DNA of 64,000 nt from Posidoniimonas polymericola (lineage in GTDB: Bacteria; Planctomycetota; Planctomycetia; Pirellulales; Lacipirellulaceae), in assembly GCF_007859935.1 (NCBI RefSeq), contig NZ_SJPO01000002.1, positions 372,001-436,000 of the forward strand. The letters run 5' to 3'. The first letter of the stretch is position 1, and every line of letters starts with the position of its first letter. This document shows positions 28,301 through 35,457 of the stretch, piece after piece. The notes under the pieces are model-generated. The model worked only from the letters and a program-made list of their open reading frames with translations. It was not told the origin of the DNA and did no database searches. The translations under genes were made by a program, and so were the position numbers.

Positions 28301-29401
28301 GCCGCGGGCGATGTAGTACATCGAGCCGTCGGCGGCGAACTCGATGTTCATCGGGAACGCCGTGCCCGTGAGGAACGCCTCGTTGTCCGCTGCGTTGTTG
28401 GGGTCGATCACCATGATCCGACCGGCGCCGAACTGCGAGTAGAAGTACTTGCCCTGGTACTCGGCCGGGAACTGCGAGACCGCCGGGCTGTTGAAAGCGC
28501 CGCCGGTGATCGCGACGTCCTCCGCGTGGCTGTAGGCGTGGAACGGCTGGGTGAAGTCTGGGTACTGCGCTTGGTTGAAGGCGCCCTCGGTGGTCGGCCA
28601 GCCAAAGTTCTCGCCCCCGGCCGTGGCGTCGTTGATCTCTTCCCACGAGCCCTGGCCGACGTCGTTGATGAAGTAGCGGCCGGTTGCCGGGTCGACGTCG
28701 CCGCTGAACGGGTTGCGGAGACCGGCGGCCCAGACGAAGTCCTGCCAGCTGATCCCGTCGCCCAGGTCGTAGTGCGGGTTGTCGGCCGCGGGGGTCCCGT
28801 CGGGGTTGACCCGGAGCACCTTGCCGAGCGGCTCGTCGAGGTCCTGCACCAGGCTGTTGTTGAGGTGGTCGCCCACCTGCACCGCGATCGTGCCGTCCTG
28901 CAAGAAGTGGATCGCCCCGCCCATGTGCCAGATGGGGTCCTGGTTCTGCGGGAACGTCGAGAAGTACGGCAGGTCGAGCAGCACCAACTCGCTGCCCGGC
29001 ACGATCGTGTTCTCGGTGAGCGGGTCGACCGTCAGGCGGCTGAGCCGGTTGTGGCTCTCCGGCGAGGCCGCCGTGTAGTAGACGTAGAGGTAGCCGTTGC
29101 TCTCAAATTCGGGGTCAAGCTCGATCCCCTGCAGCCCGCGCTCGCCCGAGCCGTCGGCGTCGAGCTGGACGGCGGGCGTCGGCAGCAGTTGGTCGTTCTC
29201 GATCACCTCGATCCGGCCGTCCTGGTAAGCCAGCCAGATCCGCCCGCTGTCCTCGATGTCCATCGTGATCGGGCTGGTCAGCCCCGACGCGACCACGGAC
29301 TCGGTGAAGCCAGCCGGCACGACCGCGAGCAGGCGGCGGTCCTCGAGGGACTCGAAACGGAGTGGTCGTTGGGCAGCCATTGAGACGCGTCGACGTCGCA
29401 T
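25322..29401 (-). CDS. Giant extracellular protein: glucose/sorbosone dehydrogenase-like propeller, Ig, NPCBM and dockerin domains
   Basis: 1359 residues. The N-terminus has no ordinary signal peptide but the planctomycete motif RPLRFESLEDRRLLAV. Domains in order: PQQ-type glucose/sorbosone dehydrogenase beta-propeller (~25-390; VASGLTSPITMDI, GERGLQGIELDPEF, WEEINDATAGGENFGWP); Ig-like domain (~395-490; SYQWERDSGTGF); a PKD/cadherin-like region (~490-600); NPCBM domain (~675-815; YAKGLGVHAYSEITYDL); a malectin-like sandwich (~815-965); two dockerin-like pairs (DVDLNGRLDLDDV; GDFDRTGSVTQTDYQVWR with ANGDGAVNAADYTLWR); and one copy of the unnamed domain (~1112-1227). There is no PEP-CTERM tail. 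The ATG at 29401 has AGGAG 7 bp upstream, so it is preferred over the longer open start at 29467. It may be a surface sugar oxidoreductase or binding scaffold; PQQ dependence is unproven. Confidence 0.87.
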   Translation of the reverse strand: MRRRRVSMAAQRPLRFESLEDRRLLAVVPAGFTESVVASGLTSPITMDIEDSGRIWLAYQDGRIEVIENDQLLPTPAVQLDADGSGERGLQGIELDPEFESNGYLYVYYTAASPESHNRLSRLTVDPLTENTIVPGSELVLLDLPYFSTFPQNQDPIWHMGGAIHFLQDGTIAVQVGDHLNNSLVQDLDEPLGKVLRVNPDGTPAADNPHYDLGDGISWQDFVWAAGLRNPFSGDVDPATGRYFINDVGQGSWEEINDATAGGENFGWPTTEGAFNQAQYPDFTQPFHAYSHAEDVAITGGAFNSPAVSQFPAEYQGKYFYSQFGAGRIMVIDPNNAADNEAFLTGTAFPMNIEFAADGSMYYIARGAGAGGAPGIGTGQVLKVQYAADIPPQIIQQPADRFRSVGYSATFTASAAGSSPLSYQWERDSGTGFTPIPGATEAFFTLESVGVEDSGSLFRVVVSNGFGTATSDAATLEVTTDTPPTPTVTLPLEGDLYRAGDLITFTGSATDAEDGVLAPSQLTWQVDFHHDEHLHPFLPATTGLTGAQFTVPVNSETAANVWFRIHLTATDSAGLTTETYRDIHPVTSVFTPTSNVDGVAIEVDGQPKETPTSITGVVNVNRALNAPAVADAGGLPAYFAQWLDGEASRDRVIATPEQDSAFVALYQTYDLGAPTYASDLTPSAPPVNGWGPIELDSSNGEDAAGDGGPITLNDQVYAKGLGVHAYSEITYDLNGGYHRFVSDIGLDDENAPAGSVEFRVLADGQEVFASGVMNNQSPTQTVDLDVTGVTQITLVVDDGGNGVGNDHADWADARFYSIEATPVVNLNFQPAGAEVPAGDLADTGAVFGDRGNGWTYGWQTDHTDLSRDRDVNADQRLDTLVHFHAGQDWEIALPNGQYLVTASVGDAGFPSTHTLNVEGLNFWTAEALAADEFAVQTRLVTVSDGRLTLDQGDAADKATRINYLEIAAVDVGATLLPFAAADVDLNGRLDLDDVAAFGAGWGADGTSASLEDRLRLGDLDFDGDTDQDDWEVFYSRWIAESNAPLSFDAVINPTAGDFDRTGSVTQTDYQVWRNAYGATGLRAADANGDGAVNAADYTLWRGNFGVTTSTPDPLDALVLYIDPLTGQGTLRNETDAAISLIGYSVLSDAAALLTADGDWQSLQDAGLTGWEEAQPTASALSELNPSGSLTLAAGDALDLGGLYDASASITPVQLEYAVSTSGLVQFGSVVFAEPTALPMAAVAKSGAIAAAEPALGVTPAPKLTSIESLVAPPSIETGSFGNSAARRPVTPPAARVNTDPQLLIAQQLHSQAASHAPERDAAFEAFSTKQDDADFLNSDTTLPELGPSRVAPGIRRGRV

Positions 29402-29535
29402 CGTAACGCTCCTGGGCGGGGGAGAGACCCGGTGGGTAGGTGAGGGAGGCTGAGCGACAAGGCGCAAACGCCACGAACGCCCTCAGCGCCTGAGGGCGTT
29501 CGCAAACGCTTGTCCGAGGATGACAGCCCGCTCCG

Positions 29536-30390
29536 CTAGGCGCGGCGACGCCGCGGCAACAGGGCCGCCGAGGCCAGGCAGAGCAGGGCCGAGGCGGGCT
29601 CGGGCACCGGGCCGCCCAACGCGGCGAGGCCATCGAGCGCGCTCTGCGGGGCGTTCGACTTCCAGAACAGGAAGTCCTGGAAGTCCACCACGTCCGCGCC
29701 GGTCAGGTCGCCCTGCCCCTTGGTGGCGGGCGACAGCCGGAAGTTGTCGCGGATGATTATGTAGTCGTCGAGGTCGACATCGCGATCGCCGTCGACGTCG
29801 CCATCGACGGGCGCGACCTCGTTGACGGTCAGGATGAAGTTGTCGATCTCTGGGTACGCGCCGGGCGAGACGACGCCGAGGCCCACGGTGTTGCCGATCA
29901 GCGGGCTGCCCGAGGGGACGATGTAGGTGTTAGCGATCGTCTCGACCACGCCGGTCGACGGGGTCTCCGAGGCGGTGAGCGAGGTGATCACGCCGCCGGC
30001 ATCGTAGACGAGGCTGACGGTGTGCGCACGGTCGCCGCGGAGCACGTGGTCCCAGCTGAAGTAAAACTCATCGCCCGCGGAGGGCACCCACGACGTCATG
30101 TTGTACATGGCGTTGCCGCCCTGCATGAACGCGATCATCGTGCCGTCCGACGCGTTGCCCGTGTTCTGGACGCCGCTGTCGTCCTCGGCGGTCGACATCT
30201 CGGTCCAGACCGACCAATTGTCGATATCGGGGGTGCCGTCCCAAACTTGGATCTTGGTCGTGTTGAGCACGCCGCCGGCGTACTCGAAGCTGCCGTTGTT
30301 GACGTCGGGGTCGATCAGGATATCTGCCGTCGCGGCGCTAGCAACAAACGTCGCCGCGACTGCCCACAGGAAAACTTTGGTGCAGGACAT
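29536..30390 (-). CDS. PEP-CTERM protein with dockerin-like loops, tandem copy A
   Basis: 284-residue exported protein. The signal peptide (VFLWAVAATFVASAATA) is followed by a jelly-roll-like domain starting DPDVNNGSFEYAGGVLNT, with KIQVWDGTPDIDNWSVW, GDEFYFSWDHVLRGDR and YPEIDNFILTVNE. Two dockerin-like loops (DGDVDGDRDVDLDDYIIIRD, DLTGADVVDFQDFLFWK) and the tail VPEPASALLCLASAALLPRRRRA follow. A perfect AGGAGG site precedes the ATG. It is closely similar to the next gene upstream, which lacks the dockerin segment. The body resembles discoidin/HpiC1-type PEP-CTERM domains, but function is unknown. Confidence 0.86.
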   Translation of the reverse strand: MSCTKVFLWAVAATFVASAATADILIDPDVNNGSFEYAGGVLNTTKIQVWDGTPDIDNWSVWTEMSTAEDDSGVQNTGNASDGTMIAFMQGGNAMYNMTSWVPSAGDEFYFSWDHVLRGDRAHTVSLVYDAGGVITSLTASETPSTGVVETIANTYIVPSGSPLIGNTVGLGVVSPGAYPEIDNFILTVNEVAPVDGDVDGDRDVDLDDYIIIRDNFRLSPATKGQGDLTGADVVDFQDFLFWKSNAPQSALDGLAALGGPVPEPASALLCLASAALLPRRRRA

Positions 30391-30499
30391 TTATACCTCC
30401 TCGGAATAGGGCTGTACGCTAGAGAGAGTGTCACCTAGGCGATGGCAGGTTGGACTCGCCGGTCCGCCGCGGTTGGTGTTCGTTCACAGGGTTGGTTAG

Positions 30500-31162
30500 C
30501 TAAGAGTCGCGCCGCCGACCGCCGCGGCGGGCCGAGAGCAGCCCGATTGCCGCCAAGCCCAGCAGGGCCGAGCACGGCTCGGGGACGCCCTCGGTAAGCC
30601 GGAAGTTGTCGATCTCGGGGTACCCGCCGGGCGACACCACGCCGAGCCCGATCGCCTTGCCGATCGCCGGGCTGCCGGCGGGGATCACGTAAGACGAGGA
30701 GATCGTCTCGATGACGCCGGTCGACCCAATCTCGGAGTCGACGATCGAGGTGATCGTGCCGCCATCGTCATACACGAGCCCGACGGTGTGGTCGCGGTCT
30801 TCCCGCAGCACGTGGTCCCAGCTGAAGTTGAAGCGGTCACCCTCAGCGGCGATCCACGAAGTCAGGTTGTGCATCGCATTTCCGGACTGCATGAAGGCTA
30901 CCATCGTGCCGTCCGAAGCGTTGCCGGTGTTCTCCACGCCGCTGTCGTTGTCCGCGGTCGAGACCCCGGCCCAGACCGACCAATTATCGACATCGGGGGC
31001 GCCGTCCCAGACCTGGATCTTGTCGGTGTTGAGCACGCCGCCGGCGTACTCGAAGCTGCCGTTGTTCGTGTTGGGGCCGATCAAAACGGTTTGGGCATTG
31101 AGCGACGCGGCGCTGACGAGCAGGGCGGACACTGCCGCGAGCGTGAACCTGTTGCAAATCAT
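30500..31162 (-). CDS. PEP-CTERM protein, tandem copy B (no dockerin)
   Basis: 220-residue exported protein. The signal peptide (FTLAAVSALLVSAASLNA) is followed by the same domain as copy A (NTNNGSFEYAGGVLNT, KIQVWDGAPDVDNWSVW, FNFSWDHVLREDRDH, YPEIDNFRLTEG), joined directly to the sorting tail VPEPCSALLGLAAIGLLSARR. The two copies differ mainly by the dockerin-like insert in copy A. The ATG at 31162 has a GGGAG site 8 bp upstream; the open frame to 31300 adds Arg/Ser-rich residues with no signal peptide and is not favoured. Both copies lie in the same transcriptional orientation as the beta-repeat protein upstream. Confidence 0.85.
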   Translation of the reverse strand: MICNRFTLAAVSALLVSAASLNAQTVLIGPNTNNGSFEYAGGVLNTDKIQVWDGAPDVDNWSVWAGVSTADNDSGVENTGNASDGTMVAFMQSGNAMHNLTSWIAAEGDRFNFSWDHVLREDRDHTVGLVYDDGGTITSIVDSEIGSTGVIETISSSYVIPAGSPAIGKAIGLGVVSPGGYPEIDNFRLTEGVPEPCSALLGLAAIGLLSARRGGRRRDS

Positions 31163-31236
31163 GAGCTTTCTCCCTGAATGTGAATCTAGATTGCAGAATA
31201 GCCGGTATTTCTGTGTCGATCTCAGCAGGCTGGATG

Positions 31237-33153
31237 TCAGACGCGGCAGAACGCCGGCCGACGCCGGGCCACGAGTCCGCACGCGGCCAGCAGGCCCCAC
31301 AAGACTGCCGCCAAGGCGCCCGGCTCGGGGACGGAAGCAGGCGCTGCCCCGGCGCCTGCTCCGACGCCCGAGGTCGAACCGTACCGCGACGCCCAGAAGG
31401 CGTAGTCGGCGTTGTCGACCGTTCCTGGGCTGATGCCACCCTCGTTCGGGAGGCTGCCGGGTCCGACATTGTCTCGCCAGATTGTGTAGTCGGCGGCGTC
31501 CACGATGCCGTTGTTGTTGTAGTCGCCCGGCACGCCGGCGGGGATCGCTCCGTACTGCACCAGGCCCTGCCGCACCTCGGCGACGCCGTCGACCGAGAGC
31601 ACGAACTCTAGAGTGAGGTCCTCGTCCCCGCCCACCAGGAACATGTCCCCCAGCGAGTAGGACTGCCCGGCGCCAATGAGGGCATCGCCGGTGGGGACCA
31701 GCTCGTTGAGCGAGAACTCATCCGATGCGGCGTCGTCCCAGCCCGCGGCAGAGCCGCTCTCCAGGCTGGTCCAGTTCGCGTCGTCGAGCGAACCCGAGCC
31801 GGACAGCACCGAGTAGCCCTGCACCTGGATGATGAACGGCGAGCTGTTGCGGAGCTGCCCCTCGCCGGTCGTGGGGTCGACGGTAAGAACGAGGTTGTTG
31901 TCCGCGAAGGCGCCCGAGAGCTCGACGACGCCGAAGGAGGAACGCTCGTCGCCGTCCTCGGCGTACTCGAACTCGATGCTGGCCGCGACGCCAAACTCGG
32001 TCGGCGGGTTGTAGATCGCGCCGAGGTTGTAGGTCGTGCCGCCTAGTGCAAAACTACCCTGCGGGATCAACTCGTTAACCGCGTTGACGGTCGGCGTCCC
32101 GGCCTCTTCCCACGCCCCCTGCCCCTGATCAGCGAGGCTGTTCCAGGCGCCCGGCGTTAGCTGCCCACCGTCCGAGACGACCGAGTAGCCAATCAGGTTG
32201 ACAGCGTTGCCACTCTCGCTGGTGAGCGTCACGACGCCGGTGTCGGTGTTGACCCGCATCGTCGGCACCGCCTTGTAGACCATCTCCAAGATCGAGCCGC
32301 TCCCGCCGCTCCTCTGGCGGGTCACAATTGCGGTGCCAGCCGGCAGTGTGCCGACCGAGGAGCTGTCGACGTTAAAGGCGCCACCGACCGTTGGGGCGTC
32401 AATCAGGTCCCAGCTGTCGCCAATCTGGGGGGTGTAGCCGTCGAATACCGGAGCGAGGGTACCGGCCAGCGTGGCGGCGCCACCAACGGTGATCACGCTG
32501 TGGGTGGAGGCATTGGTGATGCGGGGAACAAACCGGCTGCTGCCTTCCCCCTTCGCCTCGAAGACGAGGTTGTTTGCTATCGAGATATTGTGCCCGGGGC
32601 CAATCACTTCCACGGTGCCGTTGCTGAACAGGCTGCCGGTCGAGGTAGCGACCGTCGCCGATCCGGCGCCGGTCCCAATCCGCAGCACGCCGTTCTGGTT
32701 GATGTCGTAGGTGACCACCGTAAGACTTCCTCCCCCCTGCACCTCAATCAGCCCAGAATCGCCTTCGTTGCCAGTTCCCCCTTCGAAGCCGATGTTGGCC
32801 GCACCGTTGGGGGCCACGTCGACCGCGGCGCCGGCGGTCTCGACCAGGGTGAGGGAACCGCCGTTTTGGATCACCACCGTGCCCGACCCGTTTTCCACGT
32901 ACCCGAGGGCGATGCCGGCGGCGTCGATCGCCGTGGTATTCAGCGTCGCGGTGCCGCCGTTGTTGATGATCGCGACATCCTCAAAGAATGCGTCCGGAAC
33001 CGCGAGGCTGTCCCAGCTGCTGCTGGTGATCCACGAGCCCGTGGTCCCCGTCCAGAAGACGTCGAACGAATACGCCTCGCTAGTCCCAAGCATCAACGCA
33101 AGGACCATGAAGAGACGCGACAAGGAACGATTTCCCTGTGGTGTGAGCAGCAT
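31237..33153 (-). CDS. Beta-repeat PEP-CTERM protein with dockerin loop and two unnamed domains
   Basis: 638 residues. The signal peptide (LFMVLALMLGTSEAYS) is followed by an autotransporter-like beta-helix region (~28-290), with repeats such as GTATLNTTAIDAAGIALGY, GSLTLVETAGAAVDVAPNG and GSLTVVTYDINQNGVLRIG. Two copies of the unnamed domain follow (~296-405, starting MRVNTDTGVVTLTSESG; ~420-530, starting LTVDPTTGEGQLRNSS). A dockerin-like pair (GDYNNNGIVDAADYTIWRDN, then PGTVDNADYAFWASR) and the tail VPEPGALAAVLWGLLAACGL end it. A GGAG site lies ~6 bp before the ATG. No enzyme domain was recognised; it is probably a surface scaffold. Confidence 0.85.
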   Translation of the reverse strand: MLLTPQGNRSLSRLFMVLALMLGTSEAYSFDVFWTGTTGSWITSSSWDSLAVPDAFFEDVAIINNGGTATLNTTAIDAAGIALGYVENGSGTVVIQNGGSLTLVETAGAAVDVAPNGAANIGFEGGTGNEGDSGLIEVQGGGSLTVVTYDINQNGVLRIGTGAGSATVATSTGSLFSNGTVEVIGPGHNISIANNLVFEAKGEGSSRFVPRITNASTHSVITVGGAATLAGTLAPVFDGYTPQIGDSWDLIDAPTVGGAFNVDSSSVGTLPAGTAIVTRQRSGGSGSILEMVYKAVPTMRVNTDTGVVTLTSESGNAVNLIGYSVVSDGGQLTPGAWNSLADQGQGAWEEAGTPTVNAVNELIPQGSFALGGTTYNLGAIYNPPTEFGVAASIEFEYAEDGDERSSFGVVELSGAFADNNLVLTVDPTTGEGQLRNSSPFIIQVQGYSVLSGSGSLDDANWTSLESGSAAGWDDAASDEFSLNELVPTGDALIGAGQSYSLGDMFLVGGDEDLTLEFVLSVDGVAEVRQGLVQYGAIPAGVPGDYNNNGIVDAADYTIWRDNVGPGSLPNEGGISPGTVDNADYAFWASRYGSTSGVGAGAGAAPASVPEPGALAAVLWGLLAACGLVARRRPAFCRV

Positions 33154-33310
33154 TGTCAGCTCCGCGATGAGTGAATGGCCGTAGAGGCAGGTTCTTTAGT
33201 TGTCGATTCGCTTGTCGTGGGACGATCGCAATGAGAAGTAGGTTGGGTTCCGGCCTGGTCGCTATGGAAGCCGCGAACGCGGCCCCGGCGCCTCGATTCG
33301 AGGGCCGATG

Positions 33311-34414
33311 CTAGAGATCCTTCTTGGTGACGTTTCCGTCGGCCCGATTCCCAAGGTCCCGGTGGGTCTCCCAAGCAATGTCGTAAGTCATGTTGTGCAC
33401 GCTGCCGTCGCAGAACGCAACCAGCCAGACGCCTGAGTGGGCCGAGCCGAACCGGTCCGGCGAGTAGGCAATGTCGACGTCGGAGTCGGGCGCCGGCAGC
33501 AACGCCTCGGTCCCATTGTTGCGGGCAGTAGCCCTAAAATTGTCGTTGTTGAAGCCGGTGCACCAGGTTTCATTGTCGCCCGCGTGGGTCCCGGTTTCGT
33601 ACCGGTCGTTGGGCACCATCTTCTCGCCGACCAGATAGGTGTTAGAAGAGCCGTCGGTTACATGACGCAGCGATACCTCGCTGATGCCGAACGACACCCC
33701 AGAGTACTTGCGCCCGCCATCTGCGACCCTCTGCTTGAGAAGAGCCCGCGCGTCCCTAGTCCAGCTCTCGACGGTAGCGGCGTCATAGCTTGCGGGTCCC
33801 TTATAGAGAGTCGCCACGTCCCATTCCGAGACACAATGCCCGGCGTTCGCGGCGTAGTCCATCTTGATCGTCTCGGTTGGCGTGAGGCCGTTGGAGATTG
33901 CCCCTCCAGAACGAGGGTAGAGCAACGGCTGACGCCTCGACGGGCAATTCGCGATATCCACGGTCGCCTGGGCTACCTTGAGCGCCCCCTCGAGCTGCGC
34001 GCGGTCGGGCCGCCTGCCGCTTGCGTCGGTTGCTTCGCCATTGCCGCTCAGGTCGTGCAACGCCTGCTCCTCGATGTAGGGGAGCACGTTGAAGATCCAA
34101 CCACCGGGTTGGTTGACGCCGAAGCCGCGATCGGGGTCGCCGACGTAGCCCCACCCCCACCCCCCCGTTGGGAAATGTTTGTGCACGTCGTGGTGGTTGA
34201 TGCACCCCAGCGCCATTTGCTTGAGCTGGCTGGCGCACTGGCTCCGCCGGGCCGCCTCGCGGGCCGCCTGCACCGCCGGCAGCAGCAGGGCGATCAACAC
34301 CCCAATGATCGCGATCACCACCAGCAGCTCGACCAGCGTGAACGCTTGCCGCCCGGGCGTGCTTGCTGCCCGACGTCGGCTTCGCTCAGTCCCTTGGCGA
34401 TGAACGGCGTGCAT
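33311..34414 (-). CDS. DUF1559 domain protein with type IV pilin-like N-terminus (copy 2)
   Basis: 367 residues. The leader TPGRQA is followed by the pilin-type helix FTLVELLVVIAIIGVLIALL and AVQAAREAARRSQC. The body has [64 protein letters not shown] and the end signature SAHSGVWLVAFCDGSV. An AGGAG site lies 9 bp before the ATG. It is likely the first gene of the leftward run through the beta-repeat and duplicated PEP-CTERM genes. It is closest within the window to copy 3 at 37296, sharing the [20 protein letters not shown] and (M)TYDI blocks, which suggests duplication across the sigma/FecR genes. Confidence 0.88.
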   Translation of the reverse strand: MHAVHRQGTERSRRRAASTPGRQAFTLVELLVVIAIIGVLIALLLPAVQAAREAARRSQCASQLKQMALGCINHHDVHKHFPTGGWGWGYVGDPDRGFGVNQPGGWIFNVLPYIEEQALHDLSGNGEATDASGRRPDRAQLEGALKVAQATVDIANCPSRRQPLLYPRSGGAISNGLTPTETIKMDYAANAGHCVSEWDVATLYKGPASYDAATVESWTRDARALLKQRVADGGRKYSGVSFGISEVSLRHVTDGSSNTYLVGEKMVPNDRYETGTHAGDNETWCTGFNNDNFRATARNNGTEALLPAPDSDVDIAYSPDRFGSAHSGVWLVAFCDGSVHNMTYDIAWETHRDLGNRADGNVTKKDL

Positions 34415-34849
34415 AGCGGTCGACTCCTACTGGAAAAGAAAGCAGTGACAACACATGCCCGGAGTTCCGGGCGACGCGCTGGGGCCGTGGGCCTGCGCTG
34501 AATGACGCAGCGGGAAAAGGTCGCAAAACCGCCTGCCGACCGCAGCCGGACATGGTGGCTCGGGAGCGGCGGCTCGGGAGCAAACCGCTCCCGGCTCTGC
34601 TGGGTAAGTCCACGACCGGCGGCTGGGTGTCGGTGTTTTCTTGACTTTTTCGTCAAATCTGCCAGCCTGTGGTCCAGCACCGAGGATTTTTGAGGTTTAG
34701 CGTCGACGCCAGCAGAATCTTCGACACCGTTTTCGCGCATCTGGACTCTTGAAGAAGTAGCCAAGAGCCTGCGCGTTGCAATCAGCGGCAGGCCTGGGTA
34801 GGTCTGGCGGCAGCTGAGCCCGGCACAGCAGAGACGATCAACACCGAGT
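34415..34849. promoter_or_regulatory. Divergent region between DUF1559 and ECF sigma genes
   Basis: No gene seen. It must hold the promoters of the leftward PEP-CTERM run and of the rightward sigma factor. A perfect small palindrome, TTGAC (34641-34645) and GTCAA (34652-34656), flanks a T-rich spacer and could be an operator. No matching -10 box was found at the expected distance. Confidence 0.25.
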
Positions 34850-35407
34850 ATGGACGATCCACAAGACGCCGGTGAGGCCGCTGGCGGGGAGGGCCTTGAT
34901 GTTGACCAGTTCATCAAGGACCTGACCCAGTCCCAAGGGAACCTCCGGGCGTACCTGCTGGCCGCCCTCGGCAACTACGACGACGCGGCAGACGTGCTGC
35001 AGAAGACCAACCTAGTGCTGTGGCGTAGCGCGCACCGCTACCAGCCCGGCACCGACTTTATCGCCTGGGCGATCACCCTGGCTAGATTCGAGTTGCAGTC
35101 GTTCTTCCGCGACCGGTCGCGAGACCGGCACGTGTTTTCAGAGGAGCTTTCCGGCATGATGCTGCAGACGGCGGCCAAAGAGTTGCCCGATCTGGACGAT
35201 CGGCAGGAGGCGCTGCGGCACTGCCTGCAGGGTCTGAGTGCTAGGTCGCAAGAGATGCTGCAACTCAGGTACGACACGAGCTCCTCGATTACCCAGATTG
35301 CGGACCGAGTTGGCAAGACAGAGGATGCGATCAAGTCGGCCCTTTTGCGGGTGCGTAAGTCGCTCGAGAGGTGCATCGAGCTGCGGCTGCGTTCGGACGT
35401 ATCCTAG
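34850..35407 (+). CDS. ECF RNA polymerase sigma factor, Rhodopirellula/Verrucomicrobium family
   Basis: 185 residues. Region 2 has RAYLLAALGNYDDAADVLQ, TNLVLWRSAHRYQPG and DFIAWAITLARFELQSFFRDR. Region 4 has CLQGLSARSQEMLQLRYD and the helix-turn-helix SITQIADRVGKTEDAIKSALLRVRKSLERC. The wording of these blocks is typical of the planctomycete/verrucomicrobial ECF family. It is followed after 50 bp by a FecR-domain gene, the usual anti-sigma or receptor-type partner, and then by a DUF1559 gene. Targets probably include nearby surface-protein genes (inference). The ribosome-binding site is weak. Confidence 0.92.
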   Translation: MDDPQDAGEAAGGEGLDVDQFIKDLTQSQGNLRAYLLAALGNYDDAADVLQKTNLVLWRSAHRYQPGTDFIAWAITLARFELQSFFRDRSRDRHVFSEELSGMMLQTAAKELPDLDDRQEALRHCLQGLSARSQEMLQLRYDTSSSITQIADRVGKTEDAIKSALLRVRKSLERCIELRLRSDVS

Positions 35408-35457
35408 TGGCGGAACCGATAAATGGCCTCGGACGGATGGCCACCTAGCGTGCGAAC

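Noticed and set aside
26750..29383. 877-codon open frame opposite the giant surface-protein gene
   Set aside because: It mirrors the codons of the real gene in a GC-rich genome; no motif, signal peptide or ribosome-binding site, and high Arg/Val/Gly content typical of antisense frames.
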